A stretch of 64,000 bases of DNA from Setaria digitata (lineage: Eukaryota > Nematoda > Chromadorea > Rhabditida > Setariidae). The notes beneath the pieces were generated by a model. It was not told the DNA's origin and made no database searches. It worked only from the letters and a program-made list of their open reading frames with translations. Both the position numbers and the translations under genes were made by a program. The stretch is from assembly GCA_003640385.1 (NCBI GenBank), contig RCAB01000007.1, positions 186,001-250,000 on the forward strand, written 5' to 3'. This document shows, piece after piece, positions 36,101 to 48,100 of the stretch (position 1 is its first letter; each line of letters starts with the position of its first letter).

Positions 36101-39100
36101 CTGATAGAATGAAGCCGTGTTTCCAGCAATAAAGTATTCACAGTTTCCTTTCTAGCCTGTCTAGCTCAATGTTCCTAATGTGATCACCTGAGCATGCACC
36201 TGTGAATGACACGTTTTTTTCAAACAATTCAGTTCAGTTCTTTTCAAAAGAATTTCTGTCCTTACAGTCATCTTTTGACGCTAAAAATACGATGAAAGTA
36301 CTTAGAGCACTTCTATTTTTCTTAATTAATTAATTGAAACTATCACTTACACCCCAAATTAATATGTAAACATCGACTTGAATTGCCATTTGAAATACTT
36401 TTTGCACAATTTTTATATTTTTTTTTTATTTCATACATCAGTCGTATTCCATTCATCTTTGCTTTTTAATAACCCAATTTCCTTATGGCAAATATTCATA
36501 AATTAATTTATGGCTGACTTATCCCATCCTGAAGATGATTGGATTACCAATTAATTTTTTTCCATTTATCTAATAATTATCTCATTCAATTATGTTATCC
36601 AATTTATTTAGTTCAAAACTTGCCTACACCTAATCCACTTACAAATTACCTAATGACCAAATCACTAATTATCATCTAACATGTCGTTCATTAGACTTAT
36701 TCATTACTGATTGACTGACGAGTTTATTAACTCAACTATCAATGTTCACTTATATATCTGTTAAACTTTTGTGCTAAATTTTACTTATCTACATGAAGCT
36801 TATAATAAAAAAAAAAAGTGATTTAGTCGACTTCTACTTAAATTGAAATTTCAATTCGGCCTAATTTCGATCCCAAAGAAAGGATTAAATTACGAGGGCA
36901 CTAAAAGTATAACGCATCTCATATAAGGCTTTTTCTCGTTAATTAAATAAGATCTAGAAAACAGCTATTCAGGAAATCTTCATTAGTATTATTTTATTAA
37001 TTAATTAACTAAATATATAGCGGTGTTTCAGAAACAACAAAGGAAAAATGGAGAGGCTGCGAAGGACTGACTGAATGTTCACTGCCACCTCAATGCCTTG
37101 GATTTATTATTTTTTTCCAGTGAGGTTTTTCTAAAAGGAAATCAGAAATGCTGCTCAGAAAACAAGCCAAAGCATGGCCAAAAGAGTAAAATTTCTGGAA
37201 ACGAGTAGAGATAAAAGGAAGGTGTCCTTGTCTCTAAACAAACAAACCAAAGCGGTAAATCGATAGGTATATATGAATAGTCCGATTCATTTCATTTAAA
37301 TTTCTCAAAAACAAAAGTTGCAAGAGACTGAAATGCGATACAATCCAGTTCCTCATTATCACGGCATCATTTTCATAACAAACACTATTCTCATATCTTC
37401 CCAAAAATCTCCAATAGCACGGGGACAAAATAATGAATTAACAGAAGTCATTTAAATACTGCCAACTAATTTTTAAAAAAGCAAAACGTATTTGGAAGAT
37501 TATATTTGTGATGTTGTAGCAGTGATGGTAATCTCTTAGATAATGTCGGAATTAAGGTGAAAAATCTAATGGATTTTTTTCCGGTTCAGATAAAAATTTC
37601 ATATAGAAAAAGGATGCTCACTTTTAAAAAAGACTGATAAAAGTGCTCTTATTTCGGACCGAAAAATACATTTGAAAACACTAAGGGAAGTTTTTTTTTT
37701 AAAAAAAAGAGTGAAGTTTTCAAAAACACTCTTAAAATAAATTTATTGTTATAATTTTATTACGATTAGACAGATCGTAGTCAATATGACTGGCTTTAAA
37801 TAAAATTTAATGAGGTTTCACATCTCCATTTACAACTGTTCCTATTCTAACTGTTGGAAAAAGGAAGTGAGGAAAGATAAGGGAATGAAAACTAAATGAA
37901 AAATATAAAGTTAAATACAATAAGCAAACAGAACAAAGTGGATCTTATCGAAGTAAGTGGTGTAAAATAAAGCAATGGAAAGCAACGTTAGTAGAAGAGA
38001 CCGCTAAATGAAGTACATTTGAAGGAAAATATTTGATCATTGAGAAAAAATCTCGAACAAAAAAGTTATGTAGACAAAATATCTCGTAAATGTTTGAGCA
38101 TTAAGCAAACAGCAATATTAATTCTGGAAAATTTACCAATTTTTTCACTTTTAAATTGCGAACAAACTGAATTAGTTCTCTGTAATTTAAATTTAAACAT
38201 ATCATTTAGAGAGATAATTCAATTTTATAGACAATGAAAAAAGCATAGGAATTGAAAGCAGACAGACAAAAAGGCCAATCAATGGAAGGCAATATATAAT
38301 GTGATATTACACAATCTCGATTTTATTTATCCTAGTCATAATAAGTGATATGTTATGTCTATGTCAAAAGCCATCGGATAATTTCAACAGATCGAGAAAC
38401 TCAAAACAGCTTTACAGCAGCTAGCATTTTAGAAAAGCAAGAAGTAGACGGATGAAATTTTGGGGGAAGTAAGATAATAAGAGAAACTTGAAAGCAAATT
38501 ATAGGAGAAGACTATAAATAGCTGAATGAATATAAATGGCAGGCTGAACTGATCAAATGAACTATGAGAATGATTAAATGGAATAAAAAACAAAAACAAG
38601 AAATCAAATCAAACAAAAATCAGAAAAATCAAATCGGTAGCAGTCTTGTAACAAACCGTAACCCTTGAACTACATCTAGCTATAAATTATAGGTTGTTAA
38701 TCAAGATAACAAGAATTATTTATTATCATTTATTTTACTTTTTTAGTTCTAGCAATGATACAGTATCCGGATGCTATATTATAGTACCTTACAGGTAAGT
38801 ACGGTATCAATATTACTTGGTTATTGAAAAATTACAAGGAAAGATCTCACGGAGCGATGCGACTGTTGATAACGTTTATGTTAATAACAGAACAATTATA
38901 TCACGTCAACGTTAAATGATGCGGAAAGTATAGCGGTCAGTAACCTATCGGTTAAAGTGGCCTTAAGAAAGCAAAATTGTTGCCTTTCCCGCTGGCCACT
39001 TTAATTGACCAGTTTGGGTTATTTTTCTTTGAATTTTTGATTGAAAATTCGGGGTGCAATAAAAACAAAAATAGTTGAGAAAAGAGTTTCTTTCAGTAGC

Positions 39101-39408
39101 GATTCGCTTCCTTTTTGACGAAATGAATGAAAGACACATAGAGACTAAATCGCATCGCATTAAGCGTAAAAAATTCGAAAAAAAAAAATGAGAAAAAAGT
39201 ACAGGAAATCCATAATGAGATGGGAATATATTCTCTTTTGAGATGGGAAGAGAAAAGTGTAAACAGAAAAGCAGCTGCGCTAAGGCCGAAAAAAAAAAAG
39301 TTTGTAAAAAACTTTTGTTTTCGACTGAACCAATATTTTCGACCTTATTATTACTTTCAAAAATCCTATCTGCAAATGCAATAAATATTTCCGATTTGAC
39401 AAGACTTT
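30176..39408. other. Gene-poor DNA upstream of the mig-10 ATG exon
   Basis: About 9 kb without a supported exon: AT-rich, with T-runs and A-runs at about 33,080-33,101, 33,281-33,301, 33,425-33,438, 34,808-34,821 and 34,907-34,922. An open + frame at 33,450-33,780 starts with polar, protein-like residues but decays into hydrophobic low-complexity sequence, so I do not call it. This stretch may be promoter plus a long 5' intron of mig-10. Confidence 0.5.
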
Positions 39409-39700
39409 TCAGTGGCATTCTTTGACAGTGTTGGCTTTAGGAGAGAAAGAAATGCTAACCGTTGGAGTGGTGTCGTTTGAAAACTGATCGGCAGTTGATT
39501 CTTGACAGGCCTTTTCAAGAGCTGAAGGTAGTTGGGATAATGAGTGTGATCCGAGGAATAATTGCAGTTTAGGTGTTCTTCGAAATTCCGTGATATCAGA
39601 GCAATTCGGATTATCACTGCTCACCGGTAACGATGGATTGCAGTGTCCAGCAGAATAGCAACGTGGTCCGGAATTCAGCAAAGATGAAAGCAGTTGAATG
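39409..39700 (-). CDS. Orphan Ser/Pro-rich exon on the mig-10 strand
   Basis: After a CTTTCAG acceptor (phase 2) the frame is open for 96 codons to TGA at 39409-39411. It has no ATG, so it needs an upstream exon. It contains LNSGPRCYSAGHCNPSLPVS, then SDITEFRRTPKLQLFLGSHS and SQLPSALEKACQESTADQFS. Two phase-0 donors lie inside it (ends at 39460 or 39427), and the next coding exon on this strand, 9 kb away, is the phase-0 ATG exon of mig-10. It is therefore either an N-terminal exon of a longer mig-10 isoform or the last exon of another - strand gene. The coding look is good; ownership is open. Confidence 0.5.
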
Positions 39701-42700
39701 CTGAAAGTTCGGAAAATTCAATGAAATTTAAATGATGATATTAATTAAAATCCTCTGGAAATAGCTGGTCCAAAGAACTTTCTTTTTATCAAAACTTTTC
39801 CAGAAGAAATGAGAAAAGCATAAATCTGTGGATTCGATGGCACCAGAAGGAATGGCAATCATTCCTTTAAGGATTCTTAATTCTTAATCAGAGACCTTTT
39901 AAGACTGTAAAACAAAACTATATGCTAAACGATTCATCTGCTCAGACTTCAATCGATGTCATAAAGCATAGTGAAGAACCTTGCATGAGTCATCGAATGA
40001 GTAATACATTATTAGAAATAAATGATTAATTATAAAGATTCTTCCTTATTTTCTGTGAGTCATTTGGAAAAGTAAACTGATAAAGCCAAGCTATATAAAA
40101 CTTTATAATATGGCAAAGATTGAGTAATAATTCTAAGTCGACAAATACAGTTAACTTTTCAAAACCATGCACTAAAATTTTAAAGTATCAAAAAAAATTT
40201 GATTGAAACGCATGGCAAAGAAATGCAATGTTTTTTTTTTTTTTTTTTTTTTAAATGGAAGCAAGCATCTGTGTGAGAATGACTTGTGGAAAGCCAAAAT
40301 TTATAGGAATGCTCCCATTCCAAAAAGGGAATTAAACAAAATGCTAATTGAAACCAAATTTATATCTTTACAAAGTCTAATTTTTTGTGAGTGAAATTTC
40401 GCTCACAATATTAAACTGTTTTGTACTGAACTCTAATGTTATTATATGCACATAGGAGAGGAATTAAACGAATGAATCCACAAAGCTGCAGAAAATGAAT
40501 TTCGAATCTTTTTAAAATGAACGAATGGATGAGGAAATTGATGAAATCGGAAAAAAAAAAAAGAAAATTATTGCAACTTAGAAAAAATGTCACTCCATCT
40601 TTACCCATCCTATTACTAATTTTGATAAATTAAGCCGTAATATCACTTGATATTAATTGTAAATCACAATATTATTAAATATGAAATGGAAATTAAATTT
40701 TCTTGACAATTTCCATAAATTATAATAGTCAAAGTAAACAATGTCATAAAGAAATAAAGCATTTTTTTTTCTTTCATGCAAGTCTATTGCGGTTCATCGT
40801 AGTGAAATCATCCAATCTTAACAAAATTATCATGTAAATATTTGCATATATTATTAATATGAGAGGGAGAGATATGTCATTTACCAAAATTCGTAATTAA
40901 TGAAGCCGTAGAAGAAATGGGGAAACGATTGAAGGCATTCATTTGTATTATAAAATAGATTCATTGAAATTCAATGAATTTTACAGCTGCTGTCGAGATG
41001 GTCAGGCATGGGTCCTGTGGTGCTGAAGTCACGCGACAACTGGGATGGCATGACTTCCTCGTTCAAGCTTTAAGACAAAGCATTAAAATACCCTCTGTTT
41101 GGTTTCAGGCGACACGGTCACCAAATGAACTACAGCTGTCCGTAGGCACTTTCATGGGTCAAGCATAGCTGATCTAAATGTCAAAATATCTGATAAACAC
41201 AGTAATGGAACAGAACGAAAACTTTTTCAGAACTTTCGACTAATTTAAGAAGAAAGAAAAAAGCGCATTATACTTTAGGATTTGTTGCTAACTTTCCAAC
41301 ATGCCGAAAGACTCAGTCCTTACTCAATTTTAGCATTACTGTTAGTGCATATGGATGGGAACTCTTTCGGGAATTTTAACAGACTAATCGTCTGAATTGT
41401 TTGACTTCTTCGATAGTTCGTTCAGTCAGTCTTTTCTCGGATTATCTCGAAAAAGGATGGAAAAGTGTTAGTTCCGGTGAAAAGATCGACCTTGAGAATT
41501 AATCCATTTCATCTATTCTCGAGAGAATGGAGCAAGATCGATAACAGAAATGTGAAATGTTGCAAGAACTGATGGTTGAATGAGAAGAAAAGTAAACATT
41601 CCTTGCAGGGAGAGCAGAAAAAAACAAACTGAACAGCAGTCAATGAAAGGACACAAATTAAAACTAAACAGATGATAAGTAACTAACATTTTCGCTTAAA
41701 TCAGTGATGGAAAGCAGGAACAGAAGGCTAATGAACTAATGAAAATAGCAGTTAATCACAAGTAATTGCTAATTAGGAGGGCTAAAAAAGTTGCTATATG
41801 GTACTAATTGATCAGTGGTAATTGATGAGCAAGAGAATTTGATTAACTGATCAGTTAATTAAGCAAAAGTGTGTATGGAAAAGTGCTGTCCGTAAAAACA
41901 GATAACTAATGCGGATCAGTTCAGTTAATTCAGTTTCGATTCACGGAAGGCTATAATTTTTAAAACACTTTTAAATAGTAGCAATTCAACTGCATATTTG
42001 TAATGCGATTAGTTGAGCATATAAATTTGCGTGACAATTTGTAAGTCGGACAATCCTCAACTTCGTGATGAGACATTTGCGACTGAAAGCAAAAATTTGC
42101 ATGTCACACTTCATGCTTGTTGAAGTGTAGTAAAGTGCTAAGTCTCAATTGAAGATAGCAATTAAACTTACAGTGCAGCATTGGAAATAGTACTTAAGCA
42201 CGATTAATTACCATGCAGCTGCAAGAACATAGCACCCAAACTATTTCAATTTCCACTTTCAATTTTCGCATTTTATATCTACGTCCTACAGACGCAGTGG
42301 TACTTCATGCATTTCCATTTCAACTGAATGCCAAAGGAAAGGTCCATTGTAGCGAAAAGTCAATTCCAGCACCGAACAGCTGAGGAGCATTCCAACTTGT
42401 TAATCTAAACACCGTCTATCAAGCTTCTACCAAGCCTAAGGACTACTCACGATTCATCCACTCACTCTCGACAGCACTATCCGCTTCTTTTCTTCCCTTT
42501 CTCCCATTACACGCACACGCATACAAACACGAGACACGCTGGACACGCAAACGTACATATGAAATAAATTAACACATAAACTACTTGAACAGTACATGAC
42601 GCATCGCAACTAGCATACTCTTCTCGCTTACGCAAAAGTACGTGGGTAATAAAAGTGAAATGGACATAAGCGTCACACATTATGAACATTTACATGCACG

Positions 42701-44812
42701 ATCACTTATACTGAATTCAGTGTACGTCTAATACATAACGTAAATAAGTCTATGTGTGTCGGATCACACGGAACAGAATGAGAGAAAATTAGATGAATGA
42801 GAATCAACAGATTCAATGAATGATTGGAAAGCTTAGTTGGTAAGCATAGCTGTAATGTCATCTTGTCATGATATGCCGAATTTCGACTCATAAAACGGTC
42901 TAAATTTAAATAAAGACCTCTGACTGTTAAAGGCGTAGCAAGAGGAGAGGTGAGATTAGATCTCAAGTAGTGGAAAGGATTGAAGAGAAAGAATAGCTAA
43001 AGCTTATTTGGAACTCAATCAAAATTAACCACTTTTTCCTCAACATCTATAATAAATTTAACTATGACTGTGAAGAAAACACAATGATAAAGTTGGTATT
43101 TACAAATTTAATCAAAATTTAGTAATTAACAGCAGTGAGGTAATGGTCATTCATGTGTTGCATACGTCAGTGTTACGAGCTGCTTTGTATGTCACGCAGC
43201 ACATGCATTCTGCACTCCATCTGCTAAACAAATACGTGTTCATGTTGGGTACAGATGCTACTGCTTAAAGTCAAAAATTTGTAAAATTTTATAACAAAAT
43301 TACTAATGCTAAAACATATGGCAGCACATTTGCATTTTTTGAATTAACACATCTAAAAATGTAGGAAAACATGCCTTATATGAATTGTGAACTACGTTCA
43401 ACGTCTGATAGATAACGCTTGATAGTAGCTAATTACGTGATGTTACGATCACGACAGTTTGCCGTCAATAACATCTTCTGCACTCCCATGAAGATAATGT
43501 TAATTAAGTATTCGCACTCATCATCATCTATTCTTTAGACTATTCATGCAATTTGCATATTAAGCATCTGTCAGCTAACTAACTCAGTGCTCAACAACAA
43601 TATTCATACTAATCTATAAATCTGATTCCACTCACAACCCACTAATCTATCACTGATGTTGCAATAAAAAATACAACTTTCAATTAGAAGTGCCTTTGTG
43701 AACTTTAAAAAATTTTTCTCTCTGTTGAATTAGTTTTCGTTTTAAAACCATTTTCATCAGACCGTCTAAGAATTGATTCAAAATTTCAAAAATGTCTGGG
43801 TTTGTGACAAGAAGAAATTAAAGATGGAAATAGGAAATTAAATATTTTTTTAACAGAAGAAATTAAGGGGAAAAAAATTGAGCTGTTTTCGTTATGATAC
43901 TTAGAATACGAAAAACCATTGAGTTTTTCGAGTCAAATTTCATGGAATTCCCAAAACATAGGAACATAAAATCTTGATGTTTTTCTAAGCAGCATAGAGA
44001 AAATTTAAATTAGTCTCTGAACTGTTAATTTACTAAACAAAAAAATGGATAAGTAAATAAAAAACCTCTGTAGTTTATTATGAAATAATTGAAATAGTAA
44101 AATACATCAACTATCTCTTGAGAATAATTCTTTCGTAATGTTAGAGAAATTGAAAGTAAGAAGTTGGAATTAATAATTCTAAATTGTTAAGTTTTCGCCT
44201 AGCTGCTATGAATATGTATAAAGAAATTTTTTTTTTTTTTTTTTTTTCTCACCAGTTCATTTCTTCAACAAAATTAACTAATTCATTTTAAATTTACAAA
44301 ATAGCATTTTCAAATTTCTTTAATGATTAATCTGACTCTTGCTTCGAATATTAAAAAAAATCTATGGGACATCGAAGGAAGGAGGTGGAAGAATAGGAAG
44401 CAACGTACGCCATCTGAATCTACATCATTTTCCATCGATTCATTATGGACATTGGTGAGGACGTCGTTGAAGCTAACAACGAGAAATATCCGAATCTATG
44501 TGAAACATCTGGAAAAACTTCCATAAGTTGTGCTTTACTTCTCGACGATCCAATTATTGGCCAGTATAGGCTAATTTAAACAGAGTTATATAGAAAGCGT
44601 CGTTATTTAATTTTGGCAGAGTTCATTACTCTTGAAGAGTAGAGAGAATGTTAAAAAAAAAAAAAAGAGTTCACCGAAAATAACACTGAAAATGAGGAGT
44701 GCAAAGGAAATAGCAATGTTGGATAGTAGAGAAAGCTGGAGAAATAACTGCCATAAGATTATAAAAATGTTCAGATTTCTAAGAACCTGATGGAATGAAG
44801 TCTGATGACTGC
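39701..44812. other. Mostly featureless DNA with one GC-richer island
   Basis: It is AT-rich with a 22-base T-run ending about 40,252. The only segment that stands out is 40,975-41,168, which is GC-richer and starts after a TTTTACAG acceptor on +. It is open for about 60 codons (AAVEMVRHGSCGAEVTRQLG, then WHDFLVQALRQS) to TAG, but it is also open in a second + frame and in part on -. I cannot decide which, if any, is translated. Confidence 0.4.
40975..41168 (+). CDS. Weak coding island, frame undecided
   Basis: GC-richer than its flanks and preceded by a good acceptor. Two + frames are open: one to 41,168 (about 63 codons) and one that stops after 27 residues (LLSRWSGMGPVVLKSRDNWD). A second acceptor (TTTGGTTTCAG) lies at about 41,108. 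No family is recognised and no partner exon was found. Confidence 0.2.
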
Positions 44813-45098
44813 TACCGGAAACGATCCTAGAAGGAGTTGGAATCTATCAAGCGGTTGGATCATTAGAAAACTTCGACAGTAGAGCTGTGGAATAATGACT
44901 AATAGCCGATTCTTCGACGACATAATTGGGCTTTATGAGTCATGCTGTCATTATCCTAGTACCAATATTTAACTCAGATATTCAGAGTACCGAAACATTC
45001 AATGATAATCTCTACTCTTAGTTCATCTCAAGTAGACACTCCGAAATTCTGAGGGCTGATATCGGAAACGATCCTGGAAGGAGTTGGGACTATCAAGC

Positions 45099-45102
<4 letters not shown>
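44813..45102. repeat. Diverged direct repeat, two copies 0.2 kb apart
   Basis: A segment of about 43 bases built around GGAAACGATCCT, GAAGGAGTTGG and CTATCAAGCGG occurs at 44813-44856 and again at 45060-45102 with a few differences. The bases before each copy are also alike. The second copy runs directly into a 31-base T-run (45101-45131). It could be part of a dispersed repeat family or a local duplication. Confidence 0.7.

Positions 45103-45131
<29 letters not shown>
45101..45131. repeat. 31-base T homopolymer
   Basis: Uninterrupted T on the + strand, the longest homopolymer in the window. Read on -, it is a poly-A run directly downstream of a short open frame that starts ATG at 45211-45213. 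A retrocopy tail is possible, but A/T runs of 15 bases or more are frequent here, so composition alone may explain it. Confidence 0.9.
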
Positions 45132-48100
45132 CAGTTTTTACGAACTCCTTCCTTAATTTCCTCAACGTCAGCGAATAACTTAATCCGACGATGTGTTCTA
45201 AGAAGAATTGCACTTAACACCTTCGAATACTAAAATACCTAAATTATATATTATTATTATTCAAGTATTCACAAATAGAAATAATAAAAAAAAAGTGGTA
45301 TCGATGCTTTTGCTTCGATGAATTTCAAAACGGGAAGAGAATGATTCGTTTGAAAAGTGAACAAAAACTTTCCAAGTGAATGCAAAACGTTTACTGGAAT
45401 GAATAATTTTCCAGAATAACGTGTCCAAAAAATATGCAACAAACGATATCTTTTTTATTTCACAAATACAAAAATATAAAAGATTCTTGTGGAAAGGAGA
45501 TGGAAGAAAGCAATGGAATCAGCCAAATTAGTGGACTTTAAAAAACGGAGAGTTAAAGAGGCTTCTCGAAGTTGTAACTGAGATCTCGTCTCTTGGCGTT
45601 CGATTAAATCTTATTTAATTTTAATCGAACATATTTGACAGTTTCAAGTCGGAGTGAAAAAAGGTTGCATATATGGAGCAATATATGGAAGAGAAAATGT
45701 GAGCAGGTATGCACAGGTGATTTTCTTTTCGTTCCTTTAGATCATGCATGACTGAACAATTTTGAAAGAGAACCACCTGTTATGTTTCAATGAATTGTTG
45801 AAAAGGACAGATGAACGGAGGAAAACATTTCAATAGTACCATTTTATATATGCTTACAAGTTGAAAACAAGCTATATGTTCTAAAAGGGAAGTGAAATTT
45901 GAAATCAAACAATTTCATAGTGTTTAAAACAACCATAATGTTGTAAGTTCGACTTGAAAAAGTCCCTGAATAAGATTAAAATGGATCTCAATTATTTTTA
46001 AGCAAAACTCCGATTGTGATCTGGTAAAGGGTACATTTTTCGTAACAAATTTTAAAAACAAAAAGAAATTTTAAACTCCTCAATTTAAAAAACACCTGAT
46101 GAAAGTATGAAAAATGGAAAAAATTAAGGTAGAAGGTGGGCATATACCACTAAAACACATTAGATGGTGGAAATTATCGGTTAGTAAAAATATGATCTGT
46201 TTAAAACGATGATAAGACTAAAGAGAAGATATCCGAGAGCAGCTGTTGCTCATCCTTATTTCGGCCTGTAGTTCGAAGGCTTTTAAGATGTTCAAAATGA
46301 AAGCTTTTTTGAGAGGAAGTAAGGACGACATGGAAAATGAGAAAGTATCATTTGCTTTTTTTTTTTTTTTGAAAATTTTCTCGAGCAAACTGACTAAGCA
46401 GATAATCGAGAATATGGCAGTTGACGTGTTGACAATTGATAAGCATAAAATATACCCAGAAGTCTCCTTCTCCTCCTCTTGTCAATATTACTGCTGACAA
46501 AAAAGAAAAACAAAAATTTGATTTTGGTTGGTGAAAGAAGAACGAATGCTTTTCATTCCAATAACTGAAAATAATGAACAATGAAAGCTGTCTTTCGAAT
46601 AAATTTATTCCATTTCAATTTCCTACTGTTCACTGTTCATCCCATCCCACCACCTCATTTTACTTTTTTTTTTTTTTTTCTATTATTTTTCAACTTACTC
46701 TCTTCCATTTTACCTACCTTAATTTGTTATGTCGAATTCGTTTAATTTATTTTTAATCTCAATCTATTCACGGCCATGAAACAGTACTGTCATTGTTTCC
46801 ACCATATTTATTCCAATTAAATCAAAAGAAAGTTAAATAAAATATTGATTTCAACACGAAAAAGTTTTGAACCCATTGCATGGGAGGCTAGAAGTAAACT
46901 ACGAAAGGTATTGTAATGTACAATACCTTTCGTAGTTTACTAATATCCATCTATTTGCTCATCTATTCCACGTTTCGATTATTTCAGCTATTTGTTTAAT
47001 TGAATGAAATAGACCGACAAAATGACGTATAGTAATTTGAGAGATGTGCTAACGAGAAATTCAATTGTTTCATCATAAATCAATCACCATAATAATTCAA
47101 ATAAATCTATTTAGAGTACCACTATTACTACTACTAAACAATTAAGCATTTCATTTTGTGACGTACGTCTTTCACGAGTAGTACCCTTAAGTGGAACTGA
47201 TTATTTTCACTAATACCCAGTCTCTTTCTAAATTCTGCTAAACATATAGTAAATTAATGAAGAAAGAATGAATAGTTCAATAAAAAGTGGGAAGAAACCG
47301 AGAAAAAGCCTGAAATTCAAACTTTTGAAATTAGATGAGACAAATTTAAAAGAAGTTATTGGCAAAGTTTATTTTCTACGCATGAACTCTTCCTCTGTCG
47401 TAAACAAGCCATAAATAAACTTTACAGGGAGATGAAATGAAAAGGCAGACAAAGTTTAGTGACTACGAATGTATTTCTATCCGTCCTTACGAAAAAGGAT
47501 TAAAAAATGAGTACCCGACAAATGACGAAATTTGTGGAACAATGCTAAACACTTCTCACAAATTTAGAGTATTAGAATGGCTGAATTGAGTGGAAAGATG
47601 AATAAGGAGAAGGATAGACTGGACTAGATCTGAAAGCTAAAGAAAGAATGACTAGACTAAGGCTTAGACTGAGGATAATGAGTGAATCAACGAGAAATTC
47701 ATAAATTATCGCTTTTAAAATTGTTATGACTTCTTACTTTACGGTGTAACGTGTCGAGGCATGCTGAAGAAACAGCTGGTGAAAAAGATTAAACCTGTTA
47801 AGAAGATGCTACTACTGCCATGTGTTAGCAAAGTCCCAGCCAGCAAGCCTAATTATTATCACTGATAAGGGGGGGAGTAGCTGTCTAGGTTGATATCATA
47901 GCACACACTATTACTTGATATTTAAATAAGAGTGGAAGAATTTACTAATAGTCGCTGCTTAAAAATTGTAAAAATTGTATTTTTTCTTTAATGAAAAATA
48001 TAGTTCTAAAATAGTCTATTACTTGCTTCTTTTCCCTTGCCAAGTTTTAAGAGTGTAATTTAAATGTACAGGTGGCTCATTAGGGGAATAATGATATTCT

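Noticed and set aside
44323..44526. Open + frame of 67 codons with an acidic open frame on the opposite strand
   Set aside because: Neither strand has a supported acceptor or donor, and the - frame runs into homopolymer-coded Phe residues.
45028..45213. Minus-strand frame ending in a Lys run, considered as a processed retrocopy with a poly-A tail
   Set aside because: Long A/T runs are common throughout the window and the 30 residues before the run match nothing I know.
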